Positions 36,221 through 45,935 are shown, numbered from the stretch's first letter. The stretch: DNA of 64,000 nt from Peribacillus sp. FSL E2-0218 (GCF_037992945.1 NZ_CP150304.1:4974501-5038500); one strand, 5' to 3'. Notes: generated by a model not told the origin, from the letters alone. Numbers and translations: made by a program.

Positions 36221-36805
36221 TTATTTTTCGTTCTCTTCATCTAGCTCTTCTTCCTCTTCATCTTCGTCCTCATCGTCTTCCAGGACAAATGCATCGTCTT
36301 CAATTATTTCTTCTTCCAAATCATCATCATCTTCCACGTCATCATCCAAAAGGACTTCATCGATAACTGGAGAACCTAGGATATCATCATCATCGTCGTC
36401 ATCCTCATCCTCGTCCAGATCATCGACATCTTCATCGAAATCAAGATCTTCATCATCAAGCTCATCGAAATCATCGATAACGACAGCAGCCTTTTTCGCT
36501 TTCTTTTTCTTTTTCGGTTTAACGACATGGACGACTTCTTCTTCGATCTGATCAACCGGGTACCATGTTTTCAATCCCCAACGGTTGTCACCAAGTGAAG
36601 TGAAACGGCCATCCACATTTAAATCCGTGTAGAATTGGGCAATTTTTTTTGCCACTTCAGCTTTGGATAAATGATGCAGCGAAGCTAACTCACTGACTAG
36701 GTCTTTGAATGGAATCGGTTCATTTCTTTCCACTAACAAATCATATGCCATCTCTATTAAGGACATTTCCAATAATTGCTCTTTTGAGTATTGTTTTAAA
36801 CTCAA
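36221..36805 (-). CDS. rpoE: RNA polymerase delta subunit
   Basis: About 194 residues. Gram-positive-specific subunit that promotes recycling and selectivity of RNA polymerase. N-terminal folded domain (residues 1-90, IAQFYTDLNVDGRF, WGLKTWYPVDQ), a KPKKKKKAKK basic patch, then a ~95-residue tail made almost only of Asp and Glu. TTG 36805 (giving MSLKQYS) has AAGGGAAG 8 bases before it and aligns with the B. subtilis start; a GTG 9 bases upstream sits on that site. Confidence 0.95.
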   Translation of the reverse strand: MSLKQYSKEQLLEMSLIEMAYDLLVERNEPIPFKDLVSELASLHHLSKAEVAKKIAQFYTDLNVDGRFTSLGDNRWGLKTWYPVDQIEEEVVHVVKPKKKKKAKKAAVVIDDFDELDDEDLDFDEDVDDLDEDEDDDDDDDILGSPVIDEVLLDDDVEDDDDLEEEIIEDDAFVLEDDEDEDEEEEELDEENEK

Positions 36806-37253
36806 ATTCCGCACTTCCCTTCTCTATTCAAACACTGGCTTCCGTGTTTTTTCACATAAAAAAATAATCTAAAACAGTATTTCGATAAAATAACGACAAT
36901 TCCTGCTAGACATATACTCCATTATAAACAATCCAAATGGGTTTATGCTAGTTCTATCTGATACTTTCACAGATTTACCTTAATGGCCCTGCTATGGGGA
37001 GTGCTTGGTCATTTACTTTCTTTCTGCGATTTTTGACGATAAGCTGCCGTAAAAAAAGGCAAAGGATATGATGAAAAAGGAGATGGCACCCAATCGATGC
37101 TCATATAAAAGAATGATGGCAAAAAAGGAACCAATTATTAATCGAGCATTTCCAGGTTCATTCAGCTCCAATGGGGCTGATTCATCATTTTTGCCCCTTT
37201 TCCAAATTATTATAAGGGGAAATTTTCATTTTTCCAAAAAAAGGGGCATCGTT
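36806..37253. other. Gap between rpoE and the icmF terminator
   Basis: The rpoE-icmF gap (36806-37301) is 496 bp; its last part is the icmF terminator. The rest is AT-rich and should hold the rpoE promoter. I see no gene with a ribosome site; a 90-codon plus-strand open frame at 37068-37340 covers the icmF terminator and end. Confidence 0.5.
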
Positions 37254-37293
37254 ATTGAGAAAAAGGGACCCCTTCAATACGGAGTCCCCTTTT
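37254..37293 (-). terminator. Terminator of icmF
   Basis: GC-rich stem AAAGGGGACTCC paired with GGGGTCCCTTT (one bulge), 8-nt loop, then TTTTTCTC on the minus strand, 10 bp after the icmF stop. Confidence 0.8.
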
Positions 37294-37301
37294 GCCCACC
37301 C

Positions 37302-40300
37302 TTACATATTTCTGCGATATTGCCCGCCTACATCATATAGCGCACGGGTTATCTGGCCAAGGCTAGCCACTTTCACACATTTCATGAGCTCGGCAAATAT
37401 ATTGTCACCATTCATGGCCGCGGCCTTCAGCTTGGTTAGGGCTTCATCAGTGAACTGCTTATTTCTTTCCTGAAATGCCCGCAAGTTTTTGATTTGCCCT
37501 TCCTTTTCTTCCTTTGTTGCACGGGCAATTTCCATGCTGTTGACGGCATCCTCGGAAGGAGGATTTGGATTCAGGTACGTATTGACCCCGATGATCGGCA
37601 ATTCCCCGGTATGCTTTTTCATTTCATAATGCATGGATTCATCCTGGATTTTGCCCCGCTGGTACTGCGTCTCCATAGCGCCAAGAACGCCGCCTCGATC
37701 ATTGATGCGATCGAACTCCTGAAGCACGGCCTCCTCAACCATATCCGTCAATTCCTCGACAATGAAAGAACCGGAAATCGGATTTTCATTCTTTGAAAGT
37801 CCATGCTCCTTCGTAATGATCATTTGAATGGCCATGGCACGGCGTACAGATTCTTCGGTAGGCGTCGTGATGGCTTCATCATAAGCATTCGTATGCAGGG
37901 AGTTACAGTTGTCCTGTAAGGCCATCAAAGCCTGAAGTGTCGTTCTGATATCATTGAAATCTATTTCTTGCGCATGAAGGGAGCGGCCTGATGTTTGTAT
38001 ATGGTATTTCAGCTTCCGGCTCCTGTCATTCGCACCATATTTATCCTTCATGACCGTCGCCCAAATCCTTCTTGCCACCCTTCCGATGACCGTATATTCA
38101 GCATCGAGCCCATTCGAGAAGAAAAACGACAAATTCGGGGCGAAATCATCGATATTCATTCCGCGACTCAAGTAATATTCGATGTACGTAAAGCCATTCG
38201 CCAAAGTGAAGGCCAGTTGTGAAATCGGATTGGCCCCGGCTTCGGCAATGTGATAACCGGATATGGATACAGAATAGTAATTCCTGACTTTATGATCGAT
38301 GAAATAGGCTTGGATATCCCCCATTAGCCTTAATGCAAATTCCGTGGAGAAGATGCATGTATTCTGGCCTTGGTCCTCTTTCAGGATGTCCGCTTGAACT
38401 GTTCCGCGTACCGTCTGAAGAGTGAAGGCCTCCACTTCCTGTACCTCCATATCCGTAAGCGGTCGGCCGAGCTCTTCCGCCTTTCGCTGGATCTGTTGTT
38501 CGATTGCCGTGTTCATGAACATGGCCAATATGATCGGTGCCGGTCCATTGATGGTCATGGATACGGATGTTGATGGGTGGCAAAGATCAAAACCTGCATA
38601 CAGTTTCTTCATGTCATCCAACGTACAAATGCTGACGCCGCTTTCCCCTACCTTGCCATAGATATCTGGACGATGATCAGGATCCTCGCCATATAATGTT
38701 ACGGAATCGAAAGCCGTACTAAGCCGTTTAGCAGTATCATCCTTGGATAGATAATGAAATCGGCGGTTGGTCCGGTCCGGGGATCCCTCACCGGCGAATT
38801 GCCGTTTTGGATCTTCCCCTTCACGCTTGAATGGAAAGACTCCAGCTGTATACGGGAAGAAGCCCGGAACATTTTCACGGGATATCCACGCCAAAATCTC
38901 ACCGTAATCAACAAATTTAGGCAGGGACACTCTCGGGATCATTAAACCCGATAAGCTTTTCGTTTTTAGCTTCGTGACGATTTCTTTGTCCCTGATCGTC
39001 GTTACAAACTGCTCCCCTGCATATTTTTCTTTTAAATCGCTCCAGCCCGAGAGCGATTTTTTCGAATCGGGGGATAACTTGGCAGCCGTTTCTTTTTTCA
39101 AATCTTCCAAAGACGCAAGAATTTCTTTGTCGTTATCATTTTCCTTTACCGCCTCAATGGCACCTTCAAGCTGGAAAAGCCTGCGGGCGATGCGGACTTG
39201 CTCCGCCGAGCGTTTATGATACGTCCGGACCGTATCGCTTATTTCCCGCAAATAATAACGGCGGTCATTCGGAATGATGACATTTTGCTTGTAAACATCC
39301 GCTTCCTTCGAAAAGGCAGTGCTCCATTCCGTCCCTGCTTTTTCATTAAGTTTTTCTATCAGGGCAGCGAATAATGCATTGGTCCCCGGGTCATTGAATT
39401 GGGAGGCTATCGTGCCATAAACCGGCATTTCCGATGGATCTTGATCAAAAAGGGTCCTGCTACGTTGATATTGTTTCTGAACTTGGTTTTTTGCATCCTC
39501 AGAGCCTTTGCGCTCATATTTGTTAATGACGATCAAGTCTGCATAATCGATCATATCGATCTTTTCCAGCTGGGAAGGTGCGCCGAACTCACTTGTCATC
39601 ACATACATGGACACATCACAAATCTCGGCAACTTCTGCATCGCCCTGGCCAATTCCGCTCGTTTCGACGATGATTAGATCGAAGCCAGCTGCCTTCACGA
39701 CGGATATGGCATCTTTAATCGCCAAGGACAGCTCACTTTTCGAATGACGCGTGGCCAGGCTCCGCATATATACACGCTCTGAAAAAATTGCGTTCATCCT
39801 GATCCTGTCGCCCAGCAAGGCACCGCCCGTTTTTTGTTTTGTCGGATCGACGGACAGTATGGCGATTTTCTTATCCTTGATTTCGTTAAGGAAACGCCGG
39901 ATCAATTCATCGGTCAATGAACTTTTACCCGCGCCGCCCGTTCCTGTAATCCCTAAAACAGGCACCTTCCTTTCAGACGTCTTGATTTGTTCGAATAGGC
40001 TTTCCACTGCTGCGGCTGCTTCATCCGTAGCCTCAACCCTGCCTTCAGCGAAAGTGATATATTGGGCAATCGCATTCGTCCCGCCTGCGATCAGCTCATC
40101 AAAGCGTTCCTGCAAAGAAGGTTTGACCGTGGAGAAGTCACATTCCTCCATCAATACATTTATCATGCCTTGGAGGCCGTATTCCCGCCCTTCATCAGGG
40201 GAGAAGATACGGGCTATCCCGTATTCATGCAGCTCCTTGATTTCCCTCGGAATGATGACCCCGCCACCTCCGGCAAAAATCCGAATATGCTCGGCTCCCC

Positions 40301-40568
40301 TTTCCTTCAACAGGTCATACATATATTTAAAATATTCTACATGGCCCCCTTGGTAGGATGACATCGCGATGCCTTGAACATCTTCCTGTATGGCTGCATT
40401 CACGATTTCCTCAACAGATCGATTATGACCTAGATGAATGACCTCTGCCCCGCTCGACTGCAGGATCCTTCTCATGATGTTGATCGATGCGTCATGGCCA
40501 TCGAATAAACTCGAAGCTGTCACGAATCTGATATGGTTTTTCGGTCTATACACTTCAACGGTACTCAT
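37302..40568 (-). CDS. icmF: Fused isobutyryl-CoA mutase IcmF
   Basis: 1088 residues, three parts in one chain. Residues ~10-145: cobalamin-binding domain with FDGHDASINIMRRIL and GHNRSVEE. Residues ~190-420: MeaB-like GTPase chaperone with Walker A GTGGAGKSS near 208 and VETSGIGQGDAEV. Residues ~560-1085: substrate-binding mutase barrel. This order is diagnostic of IcmF, which interconverts isobutyryl- and butyryl-CoA (some also isovaleryl/pivalyl-CoA) using adenosylcobalamin. ATG 40568 follows GGGGGAG. It is 12 bp after the tetR gene, so it is the last gene of the acyl-CoA operon. Confidence 0.95.
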   Translation of the reverse strand: MSTVEVYRPKNHIRFVTASSLFDGHDASINIMRRILQSSGAEVIHLGHNRSVEEIVNAAIQEDVQGIAMSSYQGGHVEYFKYMYDLLKERGAEHIRIFAGGGGVIIPREIKELHEYGIARIFSPDEGREYGLQGMINVLMEECDFSTVKPSLQERFDELIAGGTNAIAQYITFAEGRVEATDEAAAAVESLFEQIKTSERKVPVLGITGTGGAGKSSLTDELIRRFLNEIKDKKIAILSVDPTKQKTGGALLGDRIRMNAIFSERVYMRSLATRHSKSELSLAIKDAISVVKAAGFDLIIVETSGIGQGDAEVAEICDVSMYVMTSEFGAPSQLEKIDMIDYADLIVINKYERKGSEDAKNQVQKQYQRSRTLFDQDPSEMPVYGTIASQFNDPGTNALFAALIEKLNEKAGTEWSTAFSKEADVYKQNVIIPNDRRYYLREISDTVRTYHKRSAEQVRIARRLFQLEGAIEAVKENDNDKEILASLEDLKKETAAKLSPDSKKSLSGWSDLKEKYAGEQFVTTIRDKEIVTKLKTKSLSGLMIPRVSLPKFVDYGEILAWISRENVPGFFPYTAGVFPFKREGEDPKRQFAGEGSPDRTNRRFHYLSKDDTAKRLSTAFDSVTLYGEDPDHRPDIYGKVGESGVSICTLDDMKKLYAGFDLCHPSTSVSMTINGPAPIILAMFMNTAIEQQIQRKAEELGRPLTDMEVQEVEAFTLQTVRGTVQADILKEDQGQNTCIFSTEFALRLMGDIQAYFIDHKVRNYYSVSISGYHIAEAGANPISQLAFTLANGFTYIEYYLSRGMNIDDFAPNLSFFFSNGLDAEYTVIGRVARRIWATVMKDKYGANDRSRKLKYHIQTSGRSLHAQEIDFNDIRTTLQALMALQDNCNSLHTNAYDEAITTPTEESVRRAMAIQMIITKEHGLSKNENPISGSFIVEELTDMVEEAVLQEFDRINDRGGVLGAMETQYQRGKIQDESMHYEMKKHTGELPIIGVNTYLNPNPPSEDAVNSMEIARATKEEKEGQIKNLRAFQERNKQFTDEALTKLKAAAMNGDNIFAELMKCVKVASLGQITRALYDVGGQYRRNM

Positions 40569-40579
40569 ATAGCTCCCCC

Positions 40580-41230
40580 TTATTGAAACGACTTGATATC
40601 AGCACTTTTATGAAATGATACATTTTGAATCAATAATTGCGTCTGCACATCGATGTACTCTTGAAGCGTATACTCTTTATGCAAAGCCCATCTTCTAAAA
40701 CTCCACATCTGTCCCTGGACAAAGATGTTATGCGAAAGAAGGCTGATTTGTTTTTCCGTCAGCAAAAGTTCCCCGTTCTCAACACATTTCGTTATGACCT
40801 TTTCGAACATGCCCACCATTCGGATTTCTTTGTTCAACACGTAAGGCAGGGCATCCTTCGTCAACGCCTTCACCTCTTGATACATCACCAGCACTTCGTC
40901 CTGCATATCATCCATCACTTTATAAAAATAGGCGATTGTCATCTTCAAACTATCAAGTGTCCCATCACTCTGATCGATTTCTTTTTGAAGCTTTTCCTGA
41001 ACTTCATCGTAAATAAAGTCACAAACGAGATATAAAATATCTTCCTTGGTTCGGATATACTCGTATAACGTACCAATACTAAAGCCAGCCGCTTTGGCAA
41101 TTTCCCTGGTAGTCGTCCGATGGAATCCCTTTTCCTTAAAAAGCGTCACCGCCCCTTTGATCATTTGGGTACGTCTTTTTTCCACCAGCCGCTCATCCTT
41201 CACAGACGCAAGTACTTCTCTTTTTTCCAT
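40580..41230 (-). CDS. TetR-family regulator, FadR-like
   Basis: 216 residues. N-terminal TetR helix-turn-helix (MIKGAVTLFKEKGFHRTTTR, EIAKAAGFSIGTLYEYIRTKE) and an all-helical ligand domain. Lying between acdA and icmF, it is the probable repressor of the acyl-CoA genes, released by acyl-CoA, as FadR does in B. subtilis. ATG 41230 follows AAGGGG; the longer frame to 41308 lacks a site. Candidate operators lie upstream of mmgA and fadF. Confidence 0.88.
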   Translation of the reverse strand: MEKREVLASVKDERLVEKRRTQMIKGAVTLFKEKGFHRTTTREIAKAAGFSIGTLYEYIRTKEDILYLVCDFIYDEVQEKLQKEIDQSDGTLDSLKMTIAYFYKVMDDMQDEVLVMYQEVKALTKDALPYVLNKEIRMVGMFEKVITKCVENGELLLTEKQISLLSHNIFVQGQMWSFRRWALHKEYTLQEYIDVQTQLLIQNVSFHKSADIKSFQ

Positions 41231-41343
41231 TTTCAAACCCCTTTTATGAAGCGAATCATATACCCAACAAAGACATTCTCCAATAAATTGAAAAGGGCAT
41301 TCCGTCAAGGCGGTGCCTCAAGCGGAAAACCTCATTTTCAACT

Positions 41344-42483
41344 CTATTTCGTAACCATCCTTGAAATGACCAGCTTCTGAATCTCCTGTGTACCTTCGTA
41401 GATCTGGGTTATTTTCGCATCGCGCATATACCGTTCTACTGGATAATCCTTTGTATAGCCATAACCACCAAAAACCTGTACGGCTTCCGTCGTTACTTTC
41501 ATGGCTGTATCACCAGCGAATAGTTTCGACATGGCCGACTCTTTTCCATATGGAAGACCCACGGATTCCAACCAGGCAGCCTGGTAGGTTAATAATCTTG
41601 ATGCTTCAACCCCGGTTGCCATATCCGCCAGTTTAAAACCGATTCCTTGCTGTGCAGAGATGGGCTTGCCGAATTGGACGCGCTCTTTTGCATAATTGAC
41701 CGCGGCATCCAATGCACCCTGGGCAATGCCTACAGCTTGGGCGGCTATTCCGTTACGGCCCCCATCAAGCGTCATCATCGCGATTTTAAAGCCCTCCCCT
41801 TCCTTGCCAAGCAGGTTTGCCTTCGGCACCCGGCATTCATCAAAAATGATTTCCGTTGTCGGTGATGAACGGATTCCCAGCTTCTTCTCTTTTTTACCAA
41901 CACTGAAACCCGGGAAGTCACTTTCGATGATGAAAGCACTCGTTCCTTTTTGCTTCGATTCGGGATCTGTCAAAGCAAAGACAACGTAGGTATCTGCAAT
42001 TCCGCCGTTCGTAATGAAAATTTTCGAACCGTTGATGATATATTCATCACCAACAAGCTTCGCGGTCGTTCTCATGCCGCCTGCGTCGGATCCTGAGCTA
42101 GGCTCAGTCAGGCCATACGCGCCGATTTTTTCACCCTGTGCCATCGGGCGAAGATATTTTTGCTTTTGCTCCTCGGATCCGAATTTGTAGATTGGCCAGC
42201 CTGCAAGAGATGTATGGGCTGATAACGTAACCCCAGTGGAAGCACAGACTCGGGAAAGTTCCTCGATCGCAATGCAATACGCCAAATAGTCGCTCCCGAT
42301 TCCCCCGTATTCCTCCGGCCACGGAATTCCCGTCAAACCAAGTTCGGCCATTTTATCAAAAATTTCACGGTCAAATCGTTCTTCTTCATCCCTCTCGGCA
42401 GCCGTAGGAGCCACTTCATTCTGCGCAAAATCGCGCACCATTTTTCTGATCATTTCATGTTCTTCGGTCAATTTAAACTGCAT
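41344..42483 (-). CDS. acdA: Acyl-CoA dehydrogenase AcdA
   Basis: 379 residues, same length as B. subtilis AcdA and very close to it in remembered sequence (MIRKMVRDFAQNEVAPTAAE, GLTGIPWPEEYGGIGSDYLA). FAD enzyme of beta-oxidation. Catalytic Glu in QIYEGTQEIQ; FAD site YGLTEPSSGSDA and FITNGG. ATG 42483 follows AGGGGAAG. Sits 31 bp after the second dehydrogenase gene. Confidence 0.94.
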   Translation of the reverse strand: MQFKLTEEHEMIRKMVRDFAQNEVAPTAAERDEEERFDREIFDKMAELGLTGIPWPEEYGGIGSDYLAYCIAIEELSRVCASTGVTLSAHTSLAGWPIYKFGSEEQKQKYLRPMAQGEKIGAYGLTEPSSGSDAGGMRTTAKLVGDEYIINGSKIFITNGGIADTYVVFALTDPESKQKGTSAFIIESDFPGFSVGKKEKKLGIRSSPTTEIIFDECRVPKANLLGKEGEGFKIAMMTLDGGRNGIAAQAVGIAQGALDAAVNYAKERVQFGKPISAQQGIGFKLADMATGVEASRLLTYQAAWLESVGLPYGKESAMSKLFAGDTAMKVTTEAVQVFGGYGYTKDYPVERYMRDAKITQIYEGTQEIQKLVISRMVTK

Positions 42484-42513
42484 GATATTCTTCCCCTGCC
42501 CTTTTCGATGTAT

Positions 42514-43644
42514 TTAAAGATTCTTATTGATGACCATTCTTTGGATTTCACTGGTGCCTTCATATATTTCCGTTACCTTTGCGTCCCTGAAATAGCGTTC
42601 TACGGGATATTCCGTCGTATATCCATAACCTCCGAATACTTGGACAGCTTCTATCGCCACCTCGACGGCCGTCCTCGAAGCGAATAGCTTAGCCATCGCA
42701 GCCTCCTTGCCGCACTTCAAGCCCTCTGAGCGTAAAAACGCCGCCCGGTAGACAAGTAATCTGGAAGCTTCTATGCCGGTGGCCATTTCCGCCAGCTTGA
42801 AGCCAATCCCTTGCTGCGATGCAATCGGTTTGTTGAACTGCACCCTGTCCTTTGCATATTGGACGGCATGTTCCATGGCACCCTCAGCAATTCCCAGCGC
42901 CTGGGACGCAATCCCGATCCTGCCGGCATCCAGATTGGCCATCGCAATCTTGAAGCCTTCACCTTCTTTTCCAAGCAGATTGCCCTCAGGCACTTTCATA
43001 TCTTCGAAGGTCACCTGCACGGTGCTCGAGCCATGAAGCCCCATTTTACGCTCGTCTTTACCGATGATTAAGCCAGGCGTACCCTTTTCGACGATGAAGG
43101 CAGAGATTCCCTTGCTGCCGGCCTTCGGATCGGTTGAGGCAAAAACGATAAACACATCCGCCTCACCGCCATTCGTGATGAATACTTTGGATCCATTTAT
43201 TCGATATAGACCGTCTTTTTTTACAGCCTTCGATTTCAAACTCGCAGCATCGGAGCCGGAGCTTTGCTCGGTCAAGCAAAATGCGCCTAAATATTGTCCT
43301 GCGGCTAACTTAGGCACATACTTTCGTTTCTGCTCCTCGGTTCCAAAATAAACGATCGGATTCGTTCCAACAGAAGTATGGACGGACAATATGACACCTA
43401 GGGTGGGGCTTACTTTGGAAATCTCGTTGATGGCGATGATATAAGACATGAAGTCCATCCCCGCGCCACCGTATTGTTCGGGGATCGGAATTCCCATCAA
43501 GCCAAGATCGCCCATTTTTTGCAGGATCGCTTTCGGAAACATGCCTTTTTCCATGGCGTCGATATGAGGGGCAATTTCTTTCTCCGCAAAATCACTTACC
43601 ATCTTCCGCATCATTTGCTGTTCTTCTGTAAACTTGAAATCCAT
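42514..43644 (-). CDS. Acyl-CoA dehydrogenase (short-chain or MmgC type)
   Basis: 376 residues, paralog of the next gene. Same FAD and catalytic motifs (CLTEQSSGSDAASL, EIYEGTSEIQRMV). Could act on butyryl-, isobutyryl- or methyl-branched acyl-CoA; substrate cannot be read from sequence. ATG 43644 follows GGGAGG. Cotranscription with mmgA and hbd upstream (short gaps, same strand) suggests a role like mmgC. Confidence 0.9.
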   Translation of the reverse strand: MDFKFTEEQQMMRKMVSDFAEKEIAPHIDAMEKGMFPKAILQKMGDLGLMGIPIPEQYGGAGMDFMSYIIAINEISKVSPTLGVILSVHTSVGTNPIVYFGTEEQKRKYVPKLAAGQYLGAFCLTEQSSGSDAASLKSKAVKKDGLYRINGSKVFITNGGEADVFIVFASTDPKAGSKGISAFIVEKGTPGLIIGKDERKMGLHGSSTVQVTFEDMKVPEGNLLGKEGEGFKIAMANLDAGRIGIASQALGIAEGAMEHAVQYAKDRVQFNKPIASQQGIGFKLAEMATGIEASRLLVYRAAFLRSEGLKCGKEAAMAKLFASRTAVEVAIEAVQVFGGYGYTTEYPVERYFRDAKVTEIYEGTSEIQRMVINKNL

Positions 43645-43689
43645 TCCTTCATTCCTCCCTAGCTGCAGATGCTTTTCAATGATCAGTTA

Positions 43690-44541
43690 TCAGTTATATT
43701 CGTAAAAGCCACGTCCTGATTTCCTGCCCAGCCACCCAGCTTTTACATATTTCCTTAGCAGCGGACACGGACGGTATTTATCATCGCCCAGCCCTTGATG
43801 AAGGGTTTCCATAATATATAAGCATGTGTCGAGTCCAATGAAGTCAGCTAGCGTAAGCGGTCCCATCGGATGGTTCATCCCGAGCTTCATCACATCATCA
43901 ATCGCCTCTTTAGTGGCAACGCCCTCATATAGCGTATAGATGGCCTCGTTGATCATCGGCATCAAAATCCGATTCGCTACAAAACCGGGGAAATCATTCA
44001 CTTCCACCGGCACCTTGTTCAAGGATTCGGCCATCTTTTCCACCTTTTGATATACTTCATCGGCTGTAGCAAGACCGCGGATGACCTCCACTAGCTTCAT
44101 CACTGGAACCGGGTTCATGAAATGCATGCCGATGACATTGGCAGGCCTTTTCGTGCTCGCTGCTATTTCGGTAATCGGCAGTGAAGAAGTATTGGTGGCA
44201 AGTATGGCATGTTGTGGCGCGATTTGGTCCAGCTCGGCAAATAGCTTCGTTTTTATTTCCATATTTTCCACTGCAGCTTCAATCACCAAATCCACCTCGG
44301 CTGCATTTTGCAAATCAGTCGATGACGTCAGCCTGGAAAGGGCTGCATCCTTATCCTCGGCCTTCATTTTCCCTTTTTCGACCTGTCGCGAAAGGTTTTT
44401 GGTGATCGTTCCTAAGCCCTTTTCCACAAATTCAGCTTGTAAATCATGCAAGAGAACCTCATAGCCCCCCATTGCGCAAACCTGGGCGATGCCAGACCCC
44501 ATCTGTCCCGCACCGATGACCATCACTTTTTGAATGTTCAT
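43690..44541 (-). CDS. mmgB: 3-hydroxybutyryl-CoA dehydrogenase
   Basis: 283 residues. NAD(P)-binding Rossmann motif VMVIGAGQMGSGIAQVCA at the start, catalytic His in IGMHFMNPVPVMKLVE, Glu in EVIRG, and the C-terminal helical dimer domain (DFIGLDTCLYIMETL). Oxidises 3-hydroxyacyl-CoA to 3-ketoacyl-CoA. ATG 44541 follows GAGGAGGG; an upstream frame to 44559 overlaps that site. Gap to mmgA is 29 bp. Confidence 0.93.
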   Translation of the reverse strand: MNIQKVMVIGAGQMGSGIAQVCAMGGYEVLLHDLQAEFVEKGLGTITKNLSRQVEKGKMKAEDKDAALSRLTSSTDLQNAAEVDLVIEAAVENMEIKTKLFAELDQIAPQHAILATNTSSLPITEIAASTKRPANVIGMHFMNPVPVMKLVEVIRGLATADEVYQKVEKMAESLNKVPVEVNDFPGFVANRILMPMINEAIYTLYEGVATKEAIDDVMKLGMNHPMGPLTLADFIGLDTCLYIMETLHQGLGDDKYRPCPLLRKYVKAGWLGRKSGRGFYEYN

Positions 44542-44570
44542 GAAAACCCTCCTCATCATCTATGAAACTA

Positions 44571-45761
44571 TCAACTTTGCTTTGGCACCTCGATTAAGAT
44601 CGCATCTCCTTGGCCGCCGCCACTGCAGATCGCTGCTATGCCCAGTCCCCCGCCACGGCGTTTCAACTCATGCATGAGCGTGATGATGATGCGGGCACCG
44701 CTTGCCCCGATCGGGTGACCTAAGGCCACTGCACCTCCATTGACATTCACTTTTTCCGCCTCGACGCCGGCAATCTTCCCGCTGGCCAGTGCCACAGCTG
44801 CAAATGCTTCATTCACTTCGAATAAATCGATGTCTTCCACCGATTTGCCTGCCTTCTTCAGGATTTCATTTATGACCAAGCCAGGCGTTTTCGGGAAGTC
44901 CTTCGCTTCAACTGCCACTTCGGCATGTGCCAAAATATAAGCAAATGGAGCTTTCCCTTCTTTTTCGGCACGTTCCTCACTCATCAATATGAGAGCCGCC
45001 GCTCCATCATTGACTCCTGGTGCATTCCCTGCCGTAATCGTTCCCTCGTTATTAAAAGCAGGCCCTAATTTGGCGAGCTTCCCGGCAGATGTATCCTTTC
45101 TTGGTCCTTCATCATGTTCGATCGTAATCGGATCCCCTTTTCTGACCGGAACCTGTACGGCAACGATTTCTTCTGCCAGTATGCCTTCATCCATCGCTTT
45201 AAGCGCTTTTTGATGGCTATCGTAAGCCCAGCCATCTTGTTCCTCACGGGTAATTTCAAGATCCTCGGCAGTACTGTTTCCGTAAGTGCCCATATGTACC
45301 CCTGTGAAACTGCAGCTAAGTCCGTCGGATATCATCGTATCCTTCATCTGCGCATCGCCCATCCTTAAGCCCCAGCGTGCCTTCGGAAGAATGTAAGGTG
45401 CATTGCTCATGGACTCCATTCCCCCGGCAACAATGATTTCCTCATCACCTAAACGAATGATCTGATCGGCCATTGTGACACTGCGAAGCCCTGATGCACA
45501 TACTTTATTAATCGTTTCCGTTTTCACTTCCCAAGGAATACCGGCATGTCGCGCTGCCTGACGTGAAGGGATTTGCCCTTGACCTGCCTGAAGCACATTC
45601 CCCATGATTACCTCATCGACCTGCCCGCCCTCGATTCCAGCCCGTTCAAGTGCCTCCTTGATCGCCATCCCGCCAAGCTGTGATGCCGTAAAACTGCTAA
45701 GGCCTCCGCCAAATTTACCGAAGGGCGTTCTCACACCACTGATTATCACTGTTTTTGCCAT
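44571..45761 (-). CDS. mmgA: Acetyl-CoA acetyltransferase (thiolase)
   Basis: 396 residues. Active-site Cys88 in NKVCASGLRSV, His in GHPIGASGARI and the C-terminal ICSGGGQGDA Cys. Degradative or biosynthetic thiolase splitting or forming acetoacetyl-CoA. ATG 45761 follows GGGAGG. First gene of the operon; a TetR-type palindrome and a cre-like box lie just upstream. Confidence 0.94.
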   Translation of the reverse strand: MAKTVIISGVRTPFGKFGGGLSSFTASQLGGMAIKEALERAGIEGGQVDEVIMGNVLQAGQGQIPSRQAARHAGIPWEVKTETINKVCASGLRSVTMADQIIRLGDEEIIVAGGMESMSNAPYILPKARWGLRMGDAQMKDTMISDGLSCSFTGVHMGTYGNSTAEDLEITREEQDGWAYDSHQKALKAMDEGILAEEIVAVQVPVRKGDPITIEHDEGPRKDTSAGKLAKLGPAFNNEGTITAGNAPGVNDGAAALILMSEERAEKEGKAPFAYILAHAEVAVEAKDFPKTPGLVINEILKKAGKSVEDIDLFEVNEAFAAVALASGKIAGVEAEKVNVNGGAVALGHPIGASGARIIITLMHELKRRGGGLGIAAICSGGGQGDAILIEVPKQS

Positions 45762-45788
45762 CCTTATTTCCTCCCTTAATTAAAATTG

Positions 45789-45806
45789 ATTGAACGCTCG
45801 CTCAAT
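45789..45806. promoter_or_regulatory. TetR-type palindrome upstream of mmgA
   Basis: ATTGAACGCTCGCTCAAT, an inverted repeat with one internal mismatch, 28 bp before the mmgA start. TGAACG/CGTTCA-like half sites suit a TetR-family fatty-acid regulator, plausibly the one at 40580. Confidence 0.5.
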
Positions 45807-45821
45807 AAGGAGCCGAACGTT

Positions 45822-45836
45822 ATGTAAGCGCTTAAT
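45822..45836. promoter_or_regulatory. cre-like CcpA site upstream of mmgA
   Basis: ATGTAAGCGCTTAAT fits the cre consensus through its first 13 positions, with two mismatches at the end. The B. subtilis mmg operon is under CcpA control, so the same here is a reasonable inference. A weak minus-strand promoter (TTGTCA, 16 bp, TATTAA) lies just beyond. Confidence 0.5.
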
Positions 45837-45877
45837 ATTATCTTACATAATTTTGACAATAATTTAAATATTTAAAT

Positions 45878-45923
45878 AAAAAAATCGCCTGCTTCCTCAA
45901 AGCGATCATATAAGAAGCAGGCA
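45878..45923 (-). terminator. Terminator of fadF
   Basis: Stem GCCTGCTTC (45887-45895 with 45914-45922) with an 18-nt loop and a T run on the minus strand, 13 bp after the fadF stop. Confidence 0.75.
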
Positions 45924-45935
45924 ATCATATATTGA

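Noticed and set aside
37068..37340. Plus-strand open frame of 90 codons between rpoE and icmF
   Set aside because: It lacks a convincing ribosome site, has low-complexity composition and overlaps the icmF terminator and 3' end.
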